This document shows positions 26,944 to 36,467 of a stretch of 64,000 bases of DNA, piece after piece. Below the pieces are notes generated by a model. It was not told the origin of the DNA. It saw nothing but the letters and a program-made list of their open reading frames with translations, and did no database searches. Numbering within the stretch: position 1 is the stretch's first letter; each line of letters begins with the position of its first letter. The translations under genes and the position numbers were made by a program. Source of the stretch: Atlantibacter hermannii (lineage in GTDB: Bacteria; Pseudomonadota; Gammaproteobacteria; Enterobacterales; Enterobacteriaceae); the NCBI GenBank assembly GCA_900635495.1, contig LR134136.1:3906001-3970000 (forward strand), written 5' to 3'.

Positions 26944-27784
26944 AGCGTTTTTTATCCTTCGCTGAAAGTGTAGCTTCAACAACTCTCATTGCCTCTACCG
27001 TCTCTTTAACATCATGAACGCGAATAATGTTCGCTCCTTGCATCGCTGCAATCACAGCACAGGCAAGACTACCACTCAATCGCTCCGTCGGTCCGACATT
27101 CAGCAACTGACCGACCATAGATTTACGCGACATTCCCACTAATAGCGGTAGTTCGAAATGATGAAATTCAGAGAGTCGGGCAAGAAGTTGGTAATTATGA
27201 TGGAGATTCTTACCGAAACCAAAACCGGGATCGAGTAACAAATTCTCTTTTGCGATTCCCGCCGCTTCGCAACGCGCTATTTGCTCAACAAAGTAGCGCT
27301 TCACCGACTCAAAAACATCGTCGTAATGCGGGGCGTTTTGCATGGTGCGCGGTTCACCTTGCATATGCATCAGGCAAACCGGCAGACCGGTTTGCGCGGC
27401 GGCTTCAAGCGCGCCCGGCTCTGAGAGAGAGCGAATATCATTGATGATATGCGCGCCCGCTCGTGCGGATTCGCGGATCACTTCAGGTTTCGAGGTATCA
27501 ACCGAGACCCAAACCTCGAACCGTTGCGCCACGGCCTCCACCACCGGAATAACACGCGACAATTCCTCATCCACGCTCACTTCGCTGGCTCCTGGCCGCG
27601 TCGATTCCCCGCCCACATCCACAATCGTCGCCCCTGCGTTAATCATGGCATTGGCATGTTTCACCGCATCGATCAGTTGGTTGTGTTTGCCGCCGTCGGA
27701 AAAAGAATCCGGGGTGACATTCAGGATCCCCATCACATGGGGATGCGAGAGATCCAGTGTGGATCCGTGAGCGTGAAGTTTCAT
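26936..27784 (-). CDS. folP: dihydropteroate synthase FolP
   Basis: 282 residues from MKLHAHGSTLDLSHPHVMG, the E. coli length. Pterin-binding signatures are present: GILNVTPDSFSDGGK, DVGGESTRPGA, and MSRKSMVGQLL near the C-terminus. It condenses p-aminobenzoate with the dihydropterin pyrophosphate in folate synthesis and is the sulfonamide target. The conserved loops look wild type: I see no insertion near the drug-binding loop. It overlaps glmM by 8 bp. Confidence 0.97.
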   Translation of the reverse strand: MKLHAHGSTLDLSHPHVMGILNVTPDSFSDGGKHNQLIDAVKHANAMINAGATIVDVGGESTRPGASEVSVDEELSRVIPVVEAVAQRFEVWVSVDTSKPEVIRESARAGAHIINDIRSLSEPGALEAAAQTGLPVCLMHMQGEPRTMQNAPHYDDVFESVKRYFVEQIARCEAAGIAKENLLLDPGFGFGKNLHHNYQLLARLSEFHHFELPLLVGMSRKSMVGQLLNVGPTERLSGSLACAVIAAMQGANIIRVHDVKETVEAMRVVEATLSAKDKKRYE

Positions 27785-27814
27785 CGTTAGTCCTTGATAC
27801 CAATACAAACACTA

Positions 27815-27844
27815 AAAAAAACCCCGGGCAAGCCCAGGGTTTAA
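27815..27844 (-). terminator. terminator between ftsH and folP
   Basis: Stem AAACCCTGGGC/GCCCGGGGTTT with one mismatch on the minus strand, followed by a run of T. It ends the rlmE-ftsH message about 25 bases after the restored ftsH stop. Confidence 0.82.
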
Positions 27845-27869
27845 TCATTAATATATCATCGTTTACCGC

Positions 27870-29800
27870 TTACTTATCGCCCAACTGTTCTGACATGGTA
27901 TTGCCCGGATTCGGCGTACGCGGCTCATCAATGGGACGCGGTGCTTGCGGGTGCCGTTGTTGTCAGAGTTATTGGTGCCAGGATCTTCCCAGCCAGCAGG
28001 CGGACGCACATGACGGCGGGCCATCAGGTCATCAATCTGCGGCGCATCGATGGTTTCATACTTCATCAACGCGTCTTTCATGGCGTGCAGAATATCCATA
28101 TTGTCATTCAGAATGGTGCGGGCGCGATTGTAGTTACGCTCAATCAACGCTTTCACTTCCTGATCGATGATACGCGCGGTTTCATCGGACATATGTTTGG
28201 CTTTCGCGACGCTACGGCCCAGGAACACTTCGCCCTCTTCTTCCGCGTAAAGCAGCGGACCGAGTTTGTCGGAGAAGCCCCACTGGGTAACCATGTTACG
28301 CGCCAGGTTAGTCGCAACTTTAATGTCGTTGGACGCACCGGTGGAGACATGCTCTGCACCGTAAATAATCTCTTCCGCCAGACGACCGCCGTAGAGCGTG
28401 GAGATCTGACTTTCCAGTTTCTGACGGCTGGCGCTGATCGCATCGCCTTCCGGCAGGAAGAAGGTAACGCCCAACGCACGACCACGCGGAATAATCGTCA
28501 CTTTATGGACCGGATCGTGTTCCGGCACCAGGCGACCAATAATGGCATGGCCCGCTTCGTGATAAGCCGTAGACTCTTTCTGCGCTTCGGTCATCACCAT
28601 GGAGCGGCGTTCCGCACCCATCATGATTTTGTCTTTCGCTTTCTCAAACTCAACCATGGAGACAACACGCTTGTTACCGCGAGCGGCAAACAGTGCGGCT
28701 TCGTTCACCAGGTTGGCGAGGTCTGCACCGGAGAAGCCAGGCGTACCACGCGCGATAATAGCCGCATCGATGTCCGGAGACAGCGGAACGCGACGCATAT
28801 GCACTTTCAGGATCTGCTCACGACCACGCACATCCGGCAGACCAACCACGACCTGACGGTCGAAACGGCCTGGACGCAACAGCGCAGGGTCAAGTACGTC
28901 CGGACGGTTGGTCGCTGCGATAACGATGATACCTTCGTTACCTTCGAAACCATCCATCTCAACCAGCATCTGGTTCAGGGTTTGTTCGCGTTCGTCATGA
29001 CCACCGCCAAGCCCAGCGCCACGCTGACGGCCTACGGCGTCAATTTCATCGATAAAGATGATGCACGGAGCCGCTTTCTTAGCTTGTTCGAACATATCGC
29101 GAACGCGGGATGCACCCACACCCACAAACATTTCTACGAAGTCAGAACCTGAAATGGTGAAGAACGGTACTTTCGCTTCGCCCGCAATAGCTTTCGCCAG
29201 CAGCGTTTTACCGGTACCCGGAGGACCGACCATCAGCACCCCTTTCGGGATCTTACCGCCCAGTTTCTGGAAGCGGCTCGGCTCACGCAGGTATTCAACC
29301 AGCTCGCCCACTTCTTCTTTCGCTTCGTCACAACCCGCGACGTCAGCAAACGTGGTCTTAATCTGGTCTTCGGTCAGCATGCGCGCCTTGCTCTTACCAA
29401 AGGACATGGCGCCTTTACCGCCGCCGCCCTGCATCTGGCGCATAAAGAAGATCCAGACGCCAATCAGCAACAGCATTGGGAACCAGGAAATAAAGATAGA
29501 AGCCAGCAAGCTCGGCTCTTCCGGCGGCTCGCCAACCACTTTTACGTTTTTGGTAATCAGGTTATCGAGCAGCTTCGGATCGTTAACGGGGATATAAGTC
29601 GTGTATTTGTTACTGTCTTTCTTGGTAACGTTGATTTCACGTCCGTTGATACGCGCTTCGCGAACCTGATCCTGGTTAACTTCCTGCAAGAAGGTAGAGT
29701 AATCCACCCTCCGGCCATTCGACTCGCTGGGCCCAAAGCTCTGGAATACTGACATCAGCACAACGGCAATGACCAGCCAGAGTATTAGGTTTTTCGCCAT
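27870..29800 (-). CDS. ftsH: ATP-dependent zinc metalloprotease FtsH (C-terminal frame shifted by one base)
   Basis: Membrane-bound AAA+ protease degrading LpxC, sigma-32, SecY and damaged membrane proteins. The ATG at 29800 gives MAKNLILWLVIAVVLMSVFQ (first membrane helix); the second helix is near 100-120. Walker A GPPGTGKT, Walker B IIFIDEIDAVG, the arginine-finger region RPGRFDRQ and the zinc site HEAGH are intact. Near 27949-27951 one G is missing, so the last 30 or so residues are scrambled and translation as given stops at 27863. Restoring it yields PRTPNPGNTMSEQLGDK and a stop at 27870, for about 643 residues (E. coli 644). As ftsH is essential, a sequence error is likely. Confidence 0.94.
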
Positions 29801-29856
29801 GTCACTCAAGGGATTAACCTCATATTACAACTGTGTTAACAAACAGCGTCAGGGTA

Positions 29857-30486
29857 CTATAGTTTGCGCCCGGTCGCTACAATGTAAACTTCACGTGAAC
29901 GGGCACGAGAAGAATCCGGTTTACGAACTTTCACCTTCGTAAACAGGGAGCGAATATCCCTTAGATACTCATCGAAACCTTCGCCCTGGAACACCTTCAC
30001 TACAAAACTTCCACCCGGCGCCAACACATCGCGACACATATCCAAAGCCAGTTCGACCAGATACATGGAGCGAGGTATATCAACAGCAGGTGTCCCGCTC
30101 ATATTTGGCGCCATATCTGACATGACAACCTGTACTTTACTCTCACCTACACGCTCTAGCAGCGCTTTCACGACTAATTCATCACGAAAATCGCCCTGAA
30201 TAAAGTCCACACCGACGATAGGATCCATAGGTAAAAGATCGCAAGCGATGATACGACCCTGGCCACCTATTTGTGTTACCACATATTGGGACCAACCGCC
30301 GGGAGCAGCACCGAGGTCGACAACCGTCATCCCCGGTTTAAAAAGTTTGTCACTTTGCTGTATTTCATCAAGTTTAAACCAGGCTCGGGAACGTAACCCT
30401 TTTTTCTGAGCCTGTTGAACATATTTATCGCTAAAGTGTTCCTGGAGCCAGCGGCTGGAGCTGGCAGAACGCTTTTTACCTGTCAT
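29857..30486 (-). CDS. rlmE: 23S rRNA 2'-O-ribose U2552 methyltransferase RlmE (FtsJ)
   Basis: 209 residues from MTGKKRSASSSRWLQEHF, the E. coli length. The catalytic triad fits: Lys38 in SRAWFKLDE, the Asp of SDMAPNMSG and the Lys of FVVKVFQGEG; the SAM loop is VVDLGAAPGGWSQ. The enzyme methylates U2552 in the A-loop of the 50S during late assembly and is heat-inducible in E. coli. It lies upstream of ftsH on the same strand, forming the conserved rlmE-ftsH operon, and diverges from yhbY. Confidence 0.97.
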   Translation of the reverse strand: MTGKKRSASSSRWLQEHFSDKYVQQAQKKGLRSRAWFKLDEIQQSDKLFKPGMTVVDLGAAPGGWSQYVVTQIGGQGRIIACDLLPMDPIVGVDFIQGDFRDELVVKALLERVGESKVQVVMSDMAPNMSGTPAVDIPRSMYLVELALDMCRDVLAPGGSFVVKVFQGEGFDEYLRDIRSLFTKVKVRKPDSSRARSREVYIVATGRKL

Positions 30487-30642
30487 TTCAATTTCCATCC
30501 GGGTTCATCGTGATACCCACGTTGCCGTCAGGCTGCATACCCTGCACTTTCGCATCGCAGTACAATTTGAAATCTGTTGGGTATTAATGGGAGATGGCGG
30601 TAGAATGAACCGTTTTCAATCCCAACGTAAGTAAAAAAACCG

Positions 30643-30936
30643 ATGAATCTGAGTACTAAACAAAAACAGCACCTGAAAGGTCTGGCACATCCGCTCAAGC
30701 CTGTCGTCATGCTTGGCAATAATGGTTTGACCGAAGGGGTACTGGCCGAGATTGAACAAGCGCTTGTGCACCATGAATTGATCAAGGTGAAGATCGCAAC
30801 GGAAGACCGCGAAACCAAGACTCTGGTCGTTGAGGCCATCGTGCGGGAAACCGGCGCCTGTAACGTCCAGGTTATCGGTAAAACGCTCGTTCTGTACCGT
30901 CCTTCACAAGAGCGCAAGATTTCTCTGCCGCGCTAA
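30643..30936 (+). CDS. yhbY: CRM-domain ribosome assembly protein YhbY
   Basis: 97 residues, a single CRM (chloroplast RNA splicing and ribosome maturation) domain with the signature MLGNNGLTEGVLAEIEQAL that forms the GxxG RNA-binding loop. E. coli YhbY associates with pre-50S particles. The gene diverges from rlmE, itself a 50S factor, which supports a shared role. A terminator lies about 80 bases downstream. Confidence 0.95.
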   Translation: MNLSTKQKQHLKGLAHPLKPVVMLGNNGLTEGVLAEIEQALVHHELIKVKIATEDRETKTLVVEAIVRETGACNVQVIGKTLVLYRPSQERKISLPR

Positions 30937-31019
30937 TTCATCGTTTCGATGAGCCCGCATGATTGATTGTAACAAAAATGTGGCAGCGCTGAGCAAAATG
31001 CCATGCTCTGTGTGATGTT

Positions 31020-31042
31020 AAAAGGCCGCACGGCGGCCTTTT
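31020..31042. terminator. bidirectional terminator between yhbY and greA
   Basis: AAAGGCCGC pairs with GCGGCCTTT around a 3-base loop, with A and T tracts on either side. It serves yhbY and may also serve greA from the other strand. The remaining 140 bp to greA hold nothing else I recognise. Confidence 0.82.
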
Positions 31043-31184
31043 ACCTGGCTTTACAATAGCCGCAAATTTTCATTCTGCAATAACGATGATTTTTTGTATA
31101 ACGCCTGCCGACATGATTTCCTGCCAGACGTATATTCTTTAACCAGTCAGATAACGCTGAGTATTTGCGTATGCTATCGCAGAG

Positions 31185-31661
31185 TTAGAGATAATCGACT
31201 TTAACGATTTCGAATTCAACCTGCCCGCCTGGGGTGTTGATTACGACGACGTCGTCCACTTCTTTCCCAACCAGACCACGCGCGATAGGCGAGTTTACGG
31301 AGATAAGATTCTGCTTAAAATCGGCCTCGTCATCACCCACGATGCGATAGGTGAGTTCTTCTTCACTCTCCAGATTCAAGACGGTAACGGTTGAACCGAA
31401 GATAACGCGACCGTTATTTGGCATTTTAGTGATATCAATCACCTGCGCATTAGACAGCTTGGCTTCAATATCTTTGATACGCCCTTCACAGAAACCCTGC
31501 TGCTCACGCGCCGCATGATACTCAGCGTTCTCTTTCAGGTCTCCATGTTCACGCGCTTCGGCAATCGCGGCAATGATCTCCGGGCGACGAACGGATTTCA
31601 GAAACTCCAGTTCTTCGCGCAATTTATCAGCACCACGTAAGGTCATCGGAATCGCTTGCAT
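31185..31661 (-). CDS. greA: transcript cleavage elongation factor GreA
   Basis: 158 residues from MQAIPMTLRGADKLREELEF. The N-terminal coiled-coil hairpin carries the acidic tip in the AREHGDLKENAEYHAAREQQ segment (Asp and Glu that hold the catalytic magnesium), and a globular C-domain ends EFEIVKVDYL. GreA enters the RNA polymerase secondary channel and triggers cleavage of backtracked RNA. A sigma-E type promoter, a short RNA and a terminator precede it. Confidence 0.97.
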   Translation of the reverse strand: MQAIPMTLRGADKLREELEFLKSVRRPEIIAAIAEAREHGDLKENAEYHAAREQQGFCEGRIKDIEAKLSNAQVIDITKMPNNGRVIFGSTVTVLNLESEEELTYRIVGDDEADFKQNLISVNSPIARGLVGKEVDDVVVINTPGGQVEFEIVKVDYL

Positions 31662-31756
31662 TTTTATACCTCTTAAAACAGTCCTTTTCGCAACGGCGGC
31701 TGCCGCTACGGCCAGTATATCGCCCCGGCAAAAACCCACAGGCGCCAGGGAATAAA

Positions 31757-31801
31757 CAAAAAAAAACCGACCCGGAGCAAAGCACCAGGTCAGGAACGAT
31801 T
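31757..31801 (-). ncRNA. graL: GraL-like short leader RNA of greA, with its terminator
   Basis: A terminator on the minus strand pairs GACCTGG with CCGGGTC (31769-31790) and is followed by nine T (31758-31766), about 100 bases before the greA ATG. A sigma-E like promoter would start transcription near 31800, giving an RNA of only about 45 bases. E. coli makes an array of such short RNAs (GraL) from the greA leader. Ends here are estimates. Confidence 0.55.
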
Positions 31802-31805
31802 TTGC

Positions 31806-31835
31806 ATTTTGATATGCATTTTAACCTGAAGTTCC
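31806..31835 (-). promoter_or_regulatory. sigma-E type promoter for greA/GraL
   Basis: On the minus strand GGAACTT (31829-31835) is separated by 16 bases from TCAAA (31808-31812), close to the sigma-E consensus GGAACTT-N15/16-TCAAA. E. coli greA also has a sigma-E dependent promoter. Its start would lie just upstream of the short terminated leader RNA. Confidence 0.65.
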
Positions 31836-31911
31836 CTGAGGGTCATCGTTTACTTTACCGTACGATGCACCGTAGTATGACGGCACGTTTCCAGGCTGTT
31901 ACCGCGAGATT

Positions 31912-33345
31912 ATGCGATTTACCAGATTTGTCATTGGATTGGCCACAAGTATGGCGCTGACTGCAAACGCAGCAAACGTCGACGAATACATTAATCAACT
32001 CCCCGCCGGCACAAACCTTGCGCTGATGGTGCAGAAAGTCGGTAGCCAAACCCCGGCAATTGATTATCACAGTCAGCAAATGGCTCTGCCCGCCAGTACT
32101 CAAAAAGTGATTACGGCACTGGCGGCCTTGTTGCAACTTGGCCCTGACTATCGTTTCACTACGACGCTGGAAAGCCGTGGTACCCAGGAGAATGGTGTAT
32201 TGAACGGCGATCTGATCCTGCGCTTCGGCGGCGATCCTACCTTCAAACGCCAGGATTTACGCAATTTAGTCACTGCGCTGAAAAAAACCGGCATTCAGGA
32301 AATAAAGGGAAACGTCCTGATCGATACATCGGTTTTCGCCAGTCACGACAAAGCGCCAGGCTGGCCGTGGAATGACATGACGCAGTGCTTCAGCGCGCCG
32401 CCATCCGCTGCGATTGTTGACCGTAACTGTTTTTCTGTTTCGCTGTATAGCGCCCCAAAACCCGGGGATATGGCGTTTATTCGCGTTGCTTCCTACTATC
32501 CGGTCACCATGTTCAGTCAGGTGAAGACGCTGGCAAAAGGTTCTCCGGAAGCGCAGTATTGCGAACTGGACGTGGTGCCCGGCGATCTGAACCGCTTTAC
32601 CCTGACCGGTTGTCTGACGCAGCGCGCCGATCCGTTGCCGCTGGCCTTTGCTATTCAGGATGGCGCAAGCTATGCCGGGGCAATTTTAAAGTCTGAGCTG
32701 AAAACGGCGGGGATCACTTATAGCGGTACGCTGTTGCGTCAAACGCAGCCCAATCCTCAGGCGACGGTAATCGCCAGCAAACAGTCGGCGCCGTTGCATG
32801 ATCTGCTCAAAATCATGCTGAAAAAATCAGACAACATGATCGCTGACACCGTATTTCGTACCATTGGTCGTAACTTTTACGGCGTTCAGGGCACCTGGCG
32901 TTCAGGAGCGGACGCCGTACGGCAAATCCTGCGCCAGAAAGCAGGGGTCGATCTTGGAAACAGTATCGTGGTCGATGGTTCGGGTTTATCGCGTCATAAT
33001 CTGATTTCACCCGCCACCATGATGCAGGTGCTGCAGTACATCGCCCAAAACGACGCGCAGCTGAATTATATCTCCATGCTGCCGCTGGCGGGCTATGACG
33101 GCTCATTGCAATACCGCGCCGGGCTTCATGAAGCCGGGGTTAACGGCAAAGTGTCAGCGAAAACGGGCTCGTTGCAGGGCGTATATAATCTGGCTGGGTT
33201 TATTACAACGGCAAGCGGCCAGAAAATGGCGTTTATTCAGTACCTCTCTGGCTATGCCGTTGAACCGGCCAATCAGCGCAACCGTCGTATACCGCTGGTG
33301 CGTTTCGAAAGCCGGTTGTACAAAGACATTTACCAGAACAACTGA
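31912..33345 (+). CDS. dacB: D-alanyl-D-alanine carboxypeptidase/endopeptidase DacB (PBP4)
   Basis: 477 residues, the E. coli length. A signal peptide of about 20 residues ends at ANA. The penicillin-binding motifs are Ser62-Thr-Gln-Lys (PASTQKVI), SDN in LKKSDNMIADTVF and KTG in VSAKTGSLQGVYNLAG. A large insert domain separates the first two. PBP4 cleaves D-Ala-D-Ala ends and DD-cross-links in the periplasm, helping cell separation and, when lost, altering AmpC induction. It diverges from greA. Confidence 0.97.
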   Translation: MRFTRFVIGLATSMALTANAANVDEYINQLPAGTNLALMVQKVGSQTPAIDYHSQQMALPASTQKVITALAALLQLGPDYRFTTTLESRGTQENGVLNGDLILRFGGDPTFKRQDLRNLVTALKKTGIQEIKGNVLIDTSVFASHDKAPGWPWNDMTQCFSAPPSAAIVDRNCFSVSLYSAPKPGDMAFIRVASYYPVTMFSQVKTLAKGSPEAQYCELDVVPGDLNRFTLTGCLTQRADPLPLAFAIQDGASYAGAILKSELKTAGITYSGTLLRQTQPNPQATVIASKQSAPLHDLLKIMLKKSDNMIADTVFRTIGRNFYGVQGTWRSGADAVRQILRQKAGVDLGNSIVVDGSGLSRHNLISPATMMQVLQYIAQNDAQLNYISMLPLAGYDGSLQYRAGLHEAGVNGKVSAKTGSLQGVYNLAGFITTASGQKMAFIQYLSGYAVEPANQRNRRIPLVRFESRLYKDIYQNN

Positions 33346-33349
33346 TGTA

Positions 33350-33378
33350 AAAAGGCCGGGTTTCCCCGGCCTTTTTTA
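33350..33378. terminator. bidirectional terminator between dacB and obgE
   Basis: GGCCGGG pairs with CCCGGCC around TTTC, with A and T tracts on both sides. The convergent dacB and obgE genes end 5 and 1 bases from it. Confidence 0.9.
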
Positions 33379-34551
33379 TTAACGTTCGTAGATGATTTCG
33401 ACGCCTTCGTCGTCATCTTCATCCCAGTCGTCGTCCCAGTCATCATCGGCTTCAGCTTCCATTTCTTCCAGCTGTTGACGGTGATAGTCGTCCCACATAA
33501 ATTCGACTTTTTCAGGTCCGTTCTCGGCATTTTCCTGCGTAACAGGGTTCTCGATGATGAAATTCATCACATCCCAGCACAGAGGATTAACGCCCTGTTG
33601 TGTCGCTGCGGAAATGAGATAGTGCTCCCCTTCCCAACCCAACGCGTCAGCAATTGCTTTAGCACGTTGTTCCGCCTCTTCGCGATCGAGAAGATCGATT
33701 TTGTTGAACACTAACCAACGGGGTTTCGCGGCCAGCTTCTCGCTGTATTTTTCCAGCTCGCCAACAATGATGCGGGCGTTTTCAACCGGATCGGAACCGT
33801 CAATAGGATCGATATCGATCAGGTGCAGCAGTACGCGGCAACGCTCAAGGTGCTTCAGGAAGCGAATGCCGAGGCCTGCGCCTTCCGCCGCGCCTTCGAT
33901 AAGACCCGGAATATCGGCGACCACGAAGCTTTTCTCATTATCCATACGTACCACGCCAAGGCTTGGCACCAGGGTAGTAAACGGATAATCAGCCACCTTC
34001 GGTTTTGCAGCAGAAACCGCGCGGATAAACGTCGATTTCCCTGCGTTCGGCAGGCCAAGCATACCGACGTCAGCCAATAGCATGAGCTCAAGTTGCAGGT
34101 CACGTTTTTCGCCCGGCGTACCCATGGTTTTCTGACGCGGAGTACGGTTAACGGAAGATTTAAAACGGGTATTTCCAAGGCCATGCCAGCCGCCTTTAGC
34201 AACCATCAGACGCTGACCATGTTTGGTCATATCGCCCATGGTTTCGCCGGTGCCCTGATCGATAACACGCGTGCCGACCGGCACTTTGACGGTGACGTCT
34301 TTACCACGTTTACCGGTGCAGTCACGGCTCTGGCCGTTCTGACCACGTTCAGCGCGGAAAGACTTCTCGAAACGGTAATCAATAAGGGTGTTCAGGTTTT
34401 CATCCGCTTCGAGCCAGACGTCACCGCCATCACCGCCATCACCGCCGTCAGGACCACCTTTGGGGATATATTTTTCACGACGGAAGCTAACGCAACCGTT
34501 GCCGCCATCACCCGCGACGACCAGAATCGTAGCTTCATCAACAAACTTCAT
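33379..34551 (-). CDS. obgE: Obg GTPase ObgE (CgtA)
   Basis: 390 residues, the E. coli length. The N-terminal Obg fold is Gly-rich (GGDGGDGGDGGDVWLEAD), followed by the G domain: GLPNAGKSTF (G1), VADIPGLIEGAAEGAGLGIRFLKHLE (G3/switch II) and FNKIDL (G4), and a highly acidic tail. It is an essential GTPase that binds 50S particles and (p)ppGpp and links ribosome assembly to growth and replication. It is the last gene of the rplU-rpmA-yhbE-obgE cluster. Confidence 0.97.
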   Translation of the reverse strand: MKFVDEATILVVAGDGGNGCVSFRREKYIPKGGPDGGDGGDGGDVWLEADENLNTLIDYRFEKSFRAERGQNGQSRDCTGKRGKDVTVKVPVGTRVIDQGTGETMGDMTKHGQRLMVAKGGWHGLGNTRFKSSVNRTPRQKTMGTPGEKRDLQLELMLLADVGMLGLPNAGKSTFIRAVSAAKPKVADYPFTTLVPSLGVVRMDNEKSFVVADIPGLIEGAAEGAGLGIRFLKHLERCRVLLHLIDIDPIDGSDPVENARIIVGELEKYSEKLAAKPRWLVFNKIDLLDREEAEQRAKAIADALGWEGEHYLISAATQQGVNPLCWDVMNFIIENPVTQENAENGPEKVEFMWDDYHRQQLEEMEAEADDDWDDDWDEDDDEGVEIIYER

Positions 34552-34567
34552 TTTACTTCTCCGTAAA

Positions 34568-35533
34568 TCATTCGCCCGAGCGGGGTAGCGTGACTACCGC
34601 TTCGCTTTTACGCCAGCGTCCCCAGAGACGATGACCAATGGCGGAATACATCGCGCCCGCAACCACGACAAACGCACCAATGTAACCCAGCAGGTTGAGC
34701 ATCGGTTTGGCGAAGAAATCGGGCCAGGCAATGGATAACAAGTCCGAAAACAGCAGGGTAAATAACGGGGTCAGCGTGATCAGCGCGCTGACCTGTGCTG
34801 CCTGCCAACGCGCCATCGCTTCAGCGAGAGCGCCATACCCTACCAGCGTGTTCAAACCGCAAAAAACCAGGCATGCCAGCTGCCAGGTGCTTAACTGCCC
34901 GATGACGTGCGGATCGGCCAACGGGAACATAGCAAGAGTACATAAAGTGTACAGCAAAAAGAGGATCTGTTGCGAGGCCAGACGACGCAACAGGACTTTC
35001 TGCGCAACGCCGTAACTCACCCAAACCGTCGCGGCACCTACGCCGAAAATGACACCCCATGTGTAATCGGTCAGGCGCGTAAAAATTTCAATCAGGCTGG
35101 TGTTGAAAAACATCACCAGACCAGACAGCAGCATGATAGCCCCAATAATCTGGGTCCCACGCATTTTCTCTTTAAGGATAAGCACGCTGGCGACCATCAT
35201 GCCTACCGGGGAAAGCTGACCGATAACCTGCGATGCCGTTGGGCTTAAATACTGTAATGAAGAGCTGAACAGAATAAAGTTGCCAAACAGCCCTCCGGTC
35301 GCGATAGCGAGTAAAATCAGCCAGCGCGGTCTACGAAACATTTTCAGCGGCGGCAGCTTACCTTTTACGGCCAGGATTGCCCCTAATCCAAGGGATGCCA
35401 TCAGAAAGCGGTAAAACACCACCGTAGGCGGTTCCATTACCGTTAAAACCTGCTTCATCGCAATAGGAAGCGCGCCCCAACATACCGCCGTGGTGAGCGC
35501 CAGAAGAATACCGATGCCAGCCTGCTGTTTCAT
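34568..35533 (-). CDS. yhbE: EamA/DMT family inner-membrane transporter YhbE
   Basis: 321 residues with ten predicted membrane helices in two EamA halves (about 5-140 and 155-300), typical of drug/metabolite exporters. The second half carries the family segment TYSVALT-like (here QVSALITLTPLFTLLFSDLL). Substrate unknown. It sits between rpmA and obgE on the same strand, as in E. coli, with 16 bp to obgE. Confidence 0.92.
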   Translation of the reverse strand: MKQQAGIGILLALTTAVCWGALPIAMKQVLTVMEPPTVVFYRFLMASLGLGAILAVKGKLPPLKMFRRPRWLILLAIATGGLFGNFILFSSSLQYLSPTASQVIGQLSPVGMMVASVLILKEKMRGTQIIGAIMLLSGLVMFFNTSLIEIFTRLTDYTWGVIFGVGAATVWVSYGVAQKVLLRRLASQQILFLLYTLCTLAMFPLADPHVIGQLSTWQLACLVFCGLNTLVGYGALAEAMARWQAAQVSALITLTPLFTLLFSDLLSIAWPDFFAKPMLNLLGYIGAFVVVAGAMYSAIGHRLWGRWRKSEAVVTLPRSGE

Positions 35534-35573
35534 GAAAATCTCTGAAGAATTTTCCAGATACGGAATGTAAAAA

Positions 35574-35594
35574 GCCCCGCAACATGTGCGGGGC
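35574..35594 (-). terminator. hairpin/attenuator between rpmA and yhbE
   Basis: AGCCCCGC pairs with GCGGGGCT around a 5-base loop, with a run of T following on the minus strand. It lies 27 bases after the rpmA stop and should reduce read-through from the ribosomal protein genes into yhbE-obgE. Confidence 0.8.
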
Positions 35595-35621
35595 TCTATC
35601 CGTTACCGGGAGACGAAAAAC

Positions 35622-35879
35622 TTATTCAGCAACGATGCTGATGAATTTACGGTTTTTCGGGCCCTTAACTTCGAACTTAACTTTACCGTCAGTCAAAGCG
35701 AACAGAGTGTGGTCACGACCGCAACCTACGTTCGTGCCAGCGTGGAATTTGGTACCACGTTGACGAACGATGATGCTGCCTGCCAGAACTGCTTCACCGC
35801 CAAAGCGTTTCACGCCCAGACGTTTAGCTTCGGAATCGCGACCGTTACGAGTTGAGCCGCCAGCCTTTTTGTGTGCCAT
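35622..35879 (-). CDS. rpmA: 50S ribosomal protein L27
   Basis: 85 residues, standard length. The N-terminus MAHKKAGGSTRNGRDSEAKR is the flexible tail that reaches the peptidyl-transferase centre, and GSIIVRQRGTKFHAGTNVG is the family signature. It lies 18 bp after rplU. Confidence 0.97.
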   Translation of the reverse strand: MAHKKAGGSTRNGRDSEAKRLGVKRFGGEAVLAGSIIVRQRGTKFHAGTNVGCGRDHTLFALTDGKVKFEVKGPKNRKFISIVAE

Positions 35880-35897
35880 TTAATCTGCTCCCCTGTA

Positions 35898-36209
35898 TTA
35901 AGCGCTGATGCCAGTGATTTTCACATCAGTGAACCACTGACGATGGCCTTGCTGCTTACGGTAGTGTTTACGACGACGAAACTTAACGATTTTAACTTTC
36001 TCGCCACGACCGTGAGCAACAACTTCAGCTTTGATTACGCCGCCATCAACGAAAGGAACGCCGATTTTGACATCTTCACCGTTTGCGATCATCAGAACTT
36101 CAGCGAACTCAACAGCTTCGCCAGTTGCGATGTCCAGCTTTTCCAGGCGAACGGTCTGACCTTCGCTTACTCGGTGTTGTTTACCACCACTTTGGAAAAC
36201 CGCGTACAT
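35898..36209 (-). CDS. rplU: 50S ribosomal protein L21
   Basis: 103 residues, standard length (MYAVFQSGGKQHRVSEGQ...). The C-terminal family signature is KIVKFRRRKHYRKQQGHRQWFT. L21 binds 23S rRNA and L20 in the 50S body. It heads the rplU-rpmA-yhbE-obgE cluster and diverges from ispB across 258 bp that must hold both promoters. Confidence 0.97.
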   Translation of the reverse strand: MYAVFQSGGKQHRVSEGQTVRLEKLDIATGEAVEFAEVLMIANGEDVKIGVPFVDGGVIKAEVVAHGRGEKVKIVKFRRRKHYRKQQGHRQWFTDVKITGISA

Positions 36210-36467
36210 ATAAAACTCCGCTTCCGCGCACGCCTTTTATATGATTCAGAGTGCGCTACAAATATTCACAATAGGGCGCGAATATTACGCAAATCGTGAG
36301 CCTTTGACAAGTCCTGTCGTGAAACAGCGCAGAAAAAAAACACAACATTGATGGCGACGTTTATCTGGTGCGTTTTTACGGTACAATCATACGTACATCT
36401 TCAACCCTATATCTTACGTTTTTCCATTGATGCTTGTGGTAAACAGGACGATAGCCAGACTTTTGCG

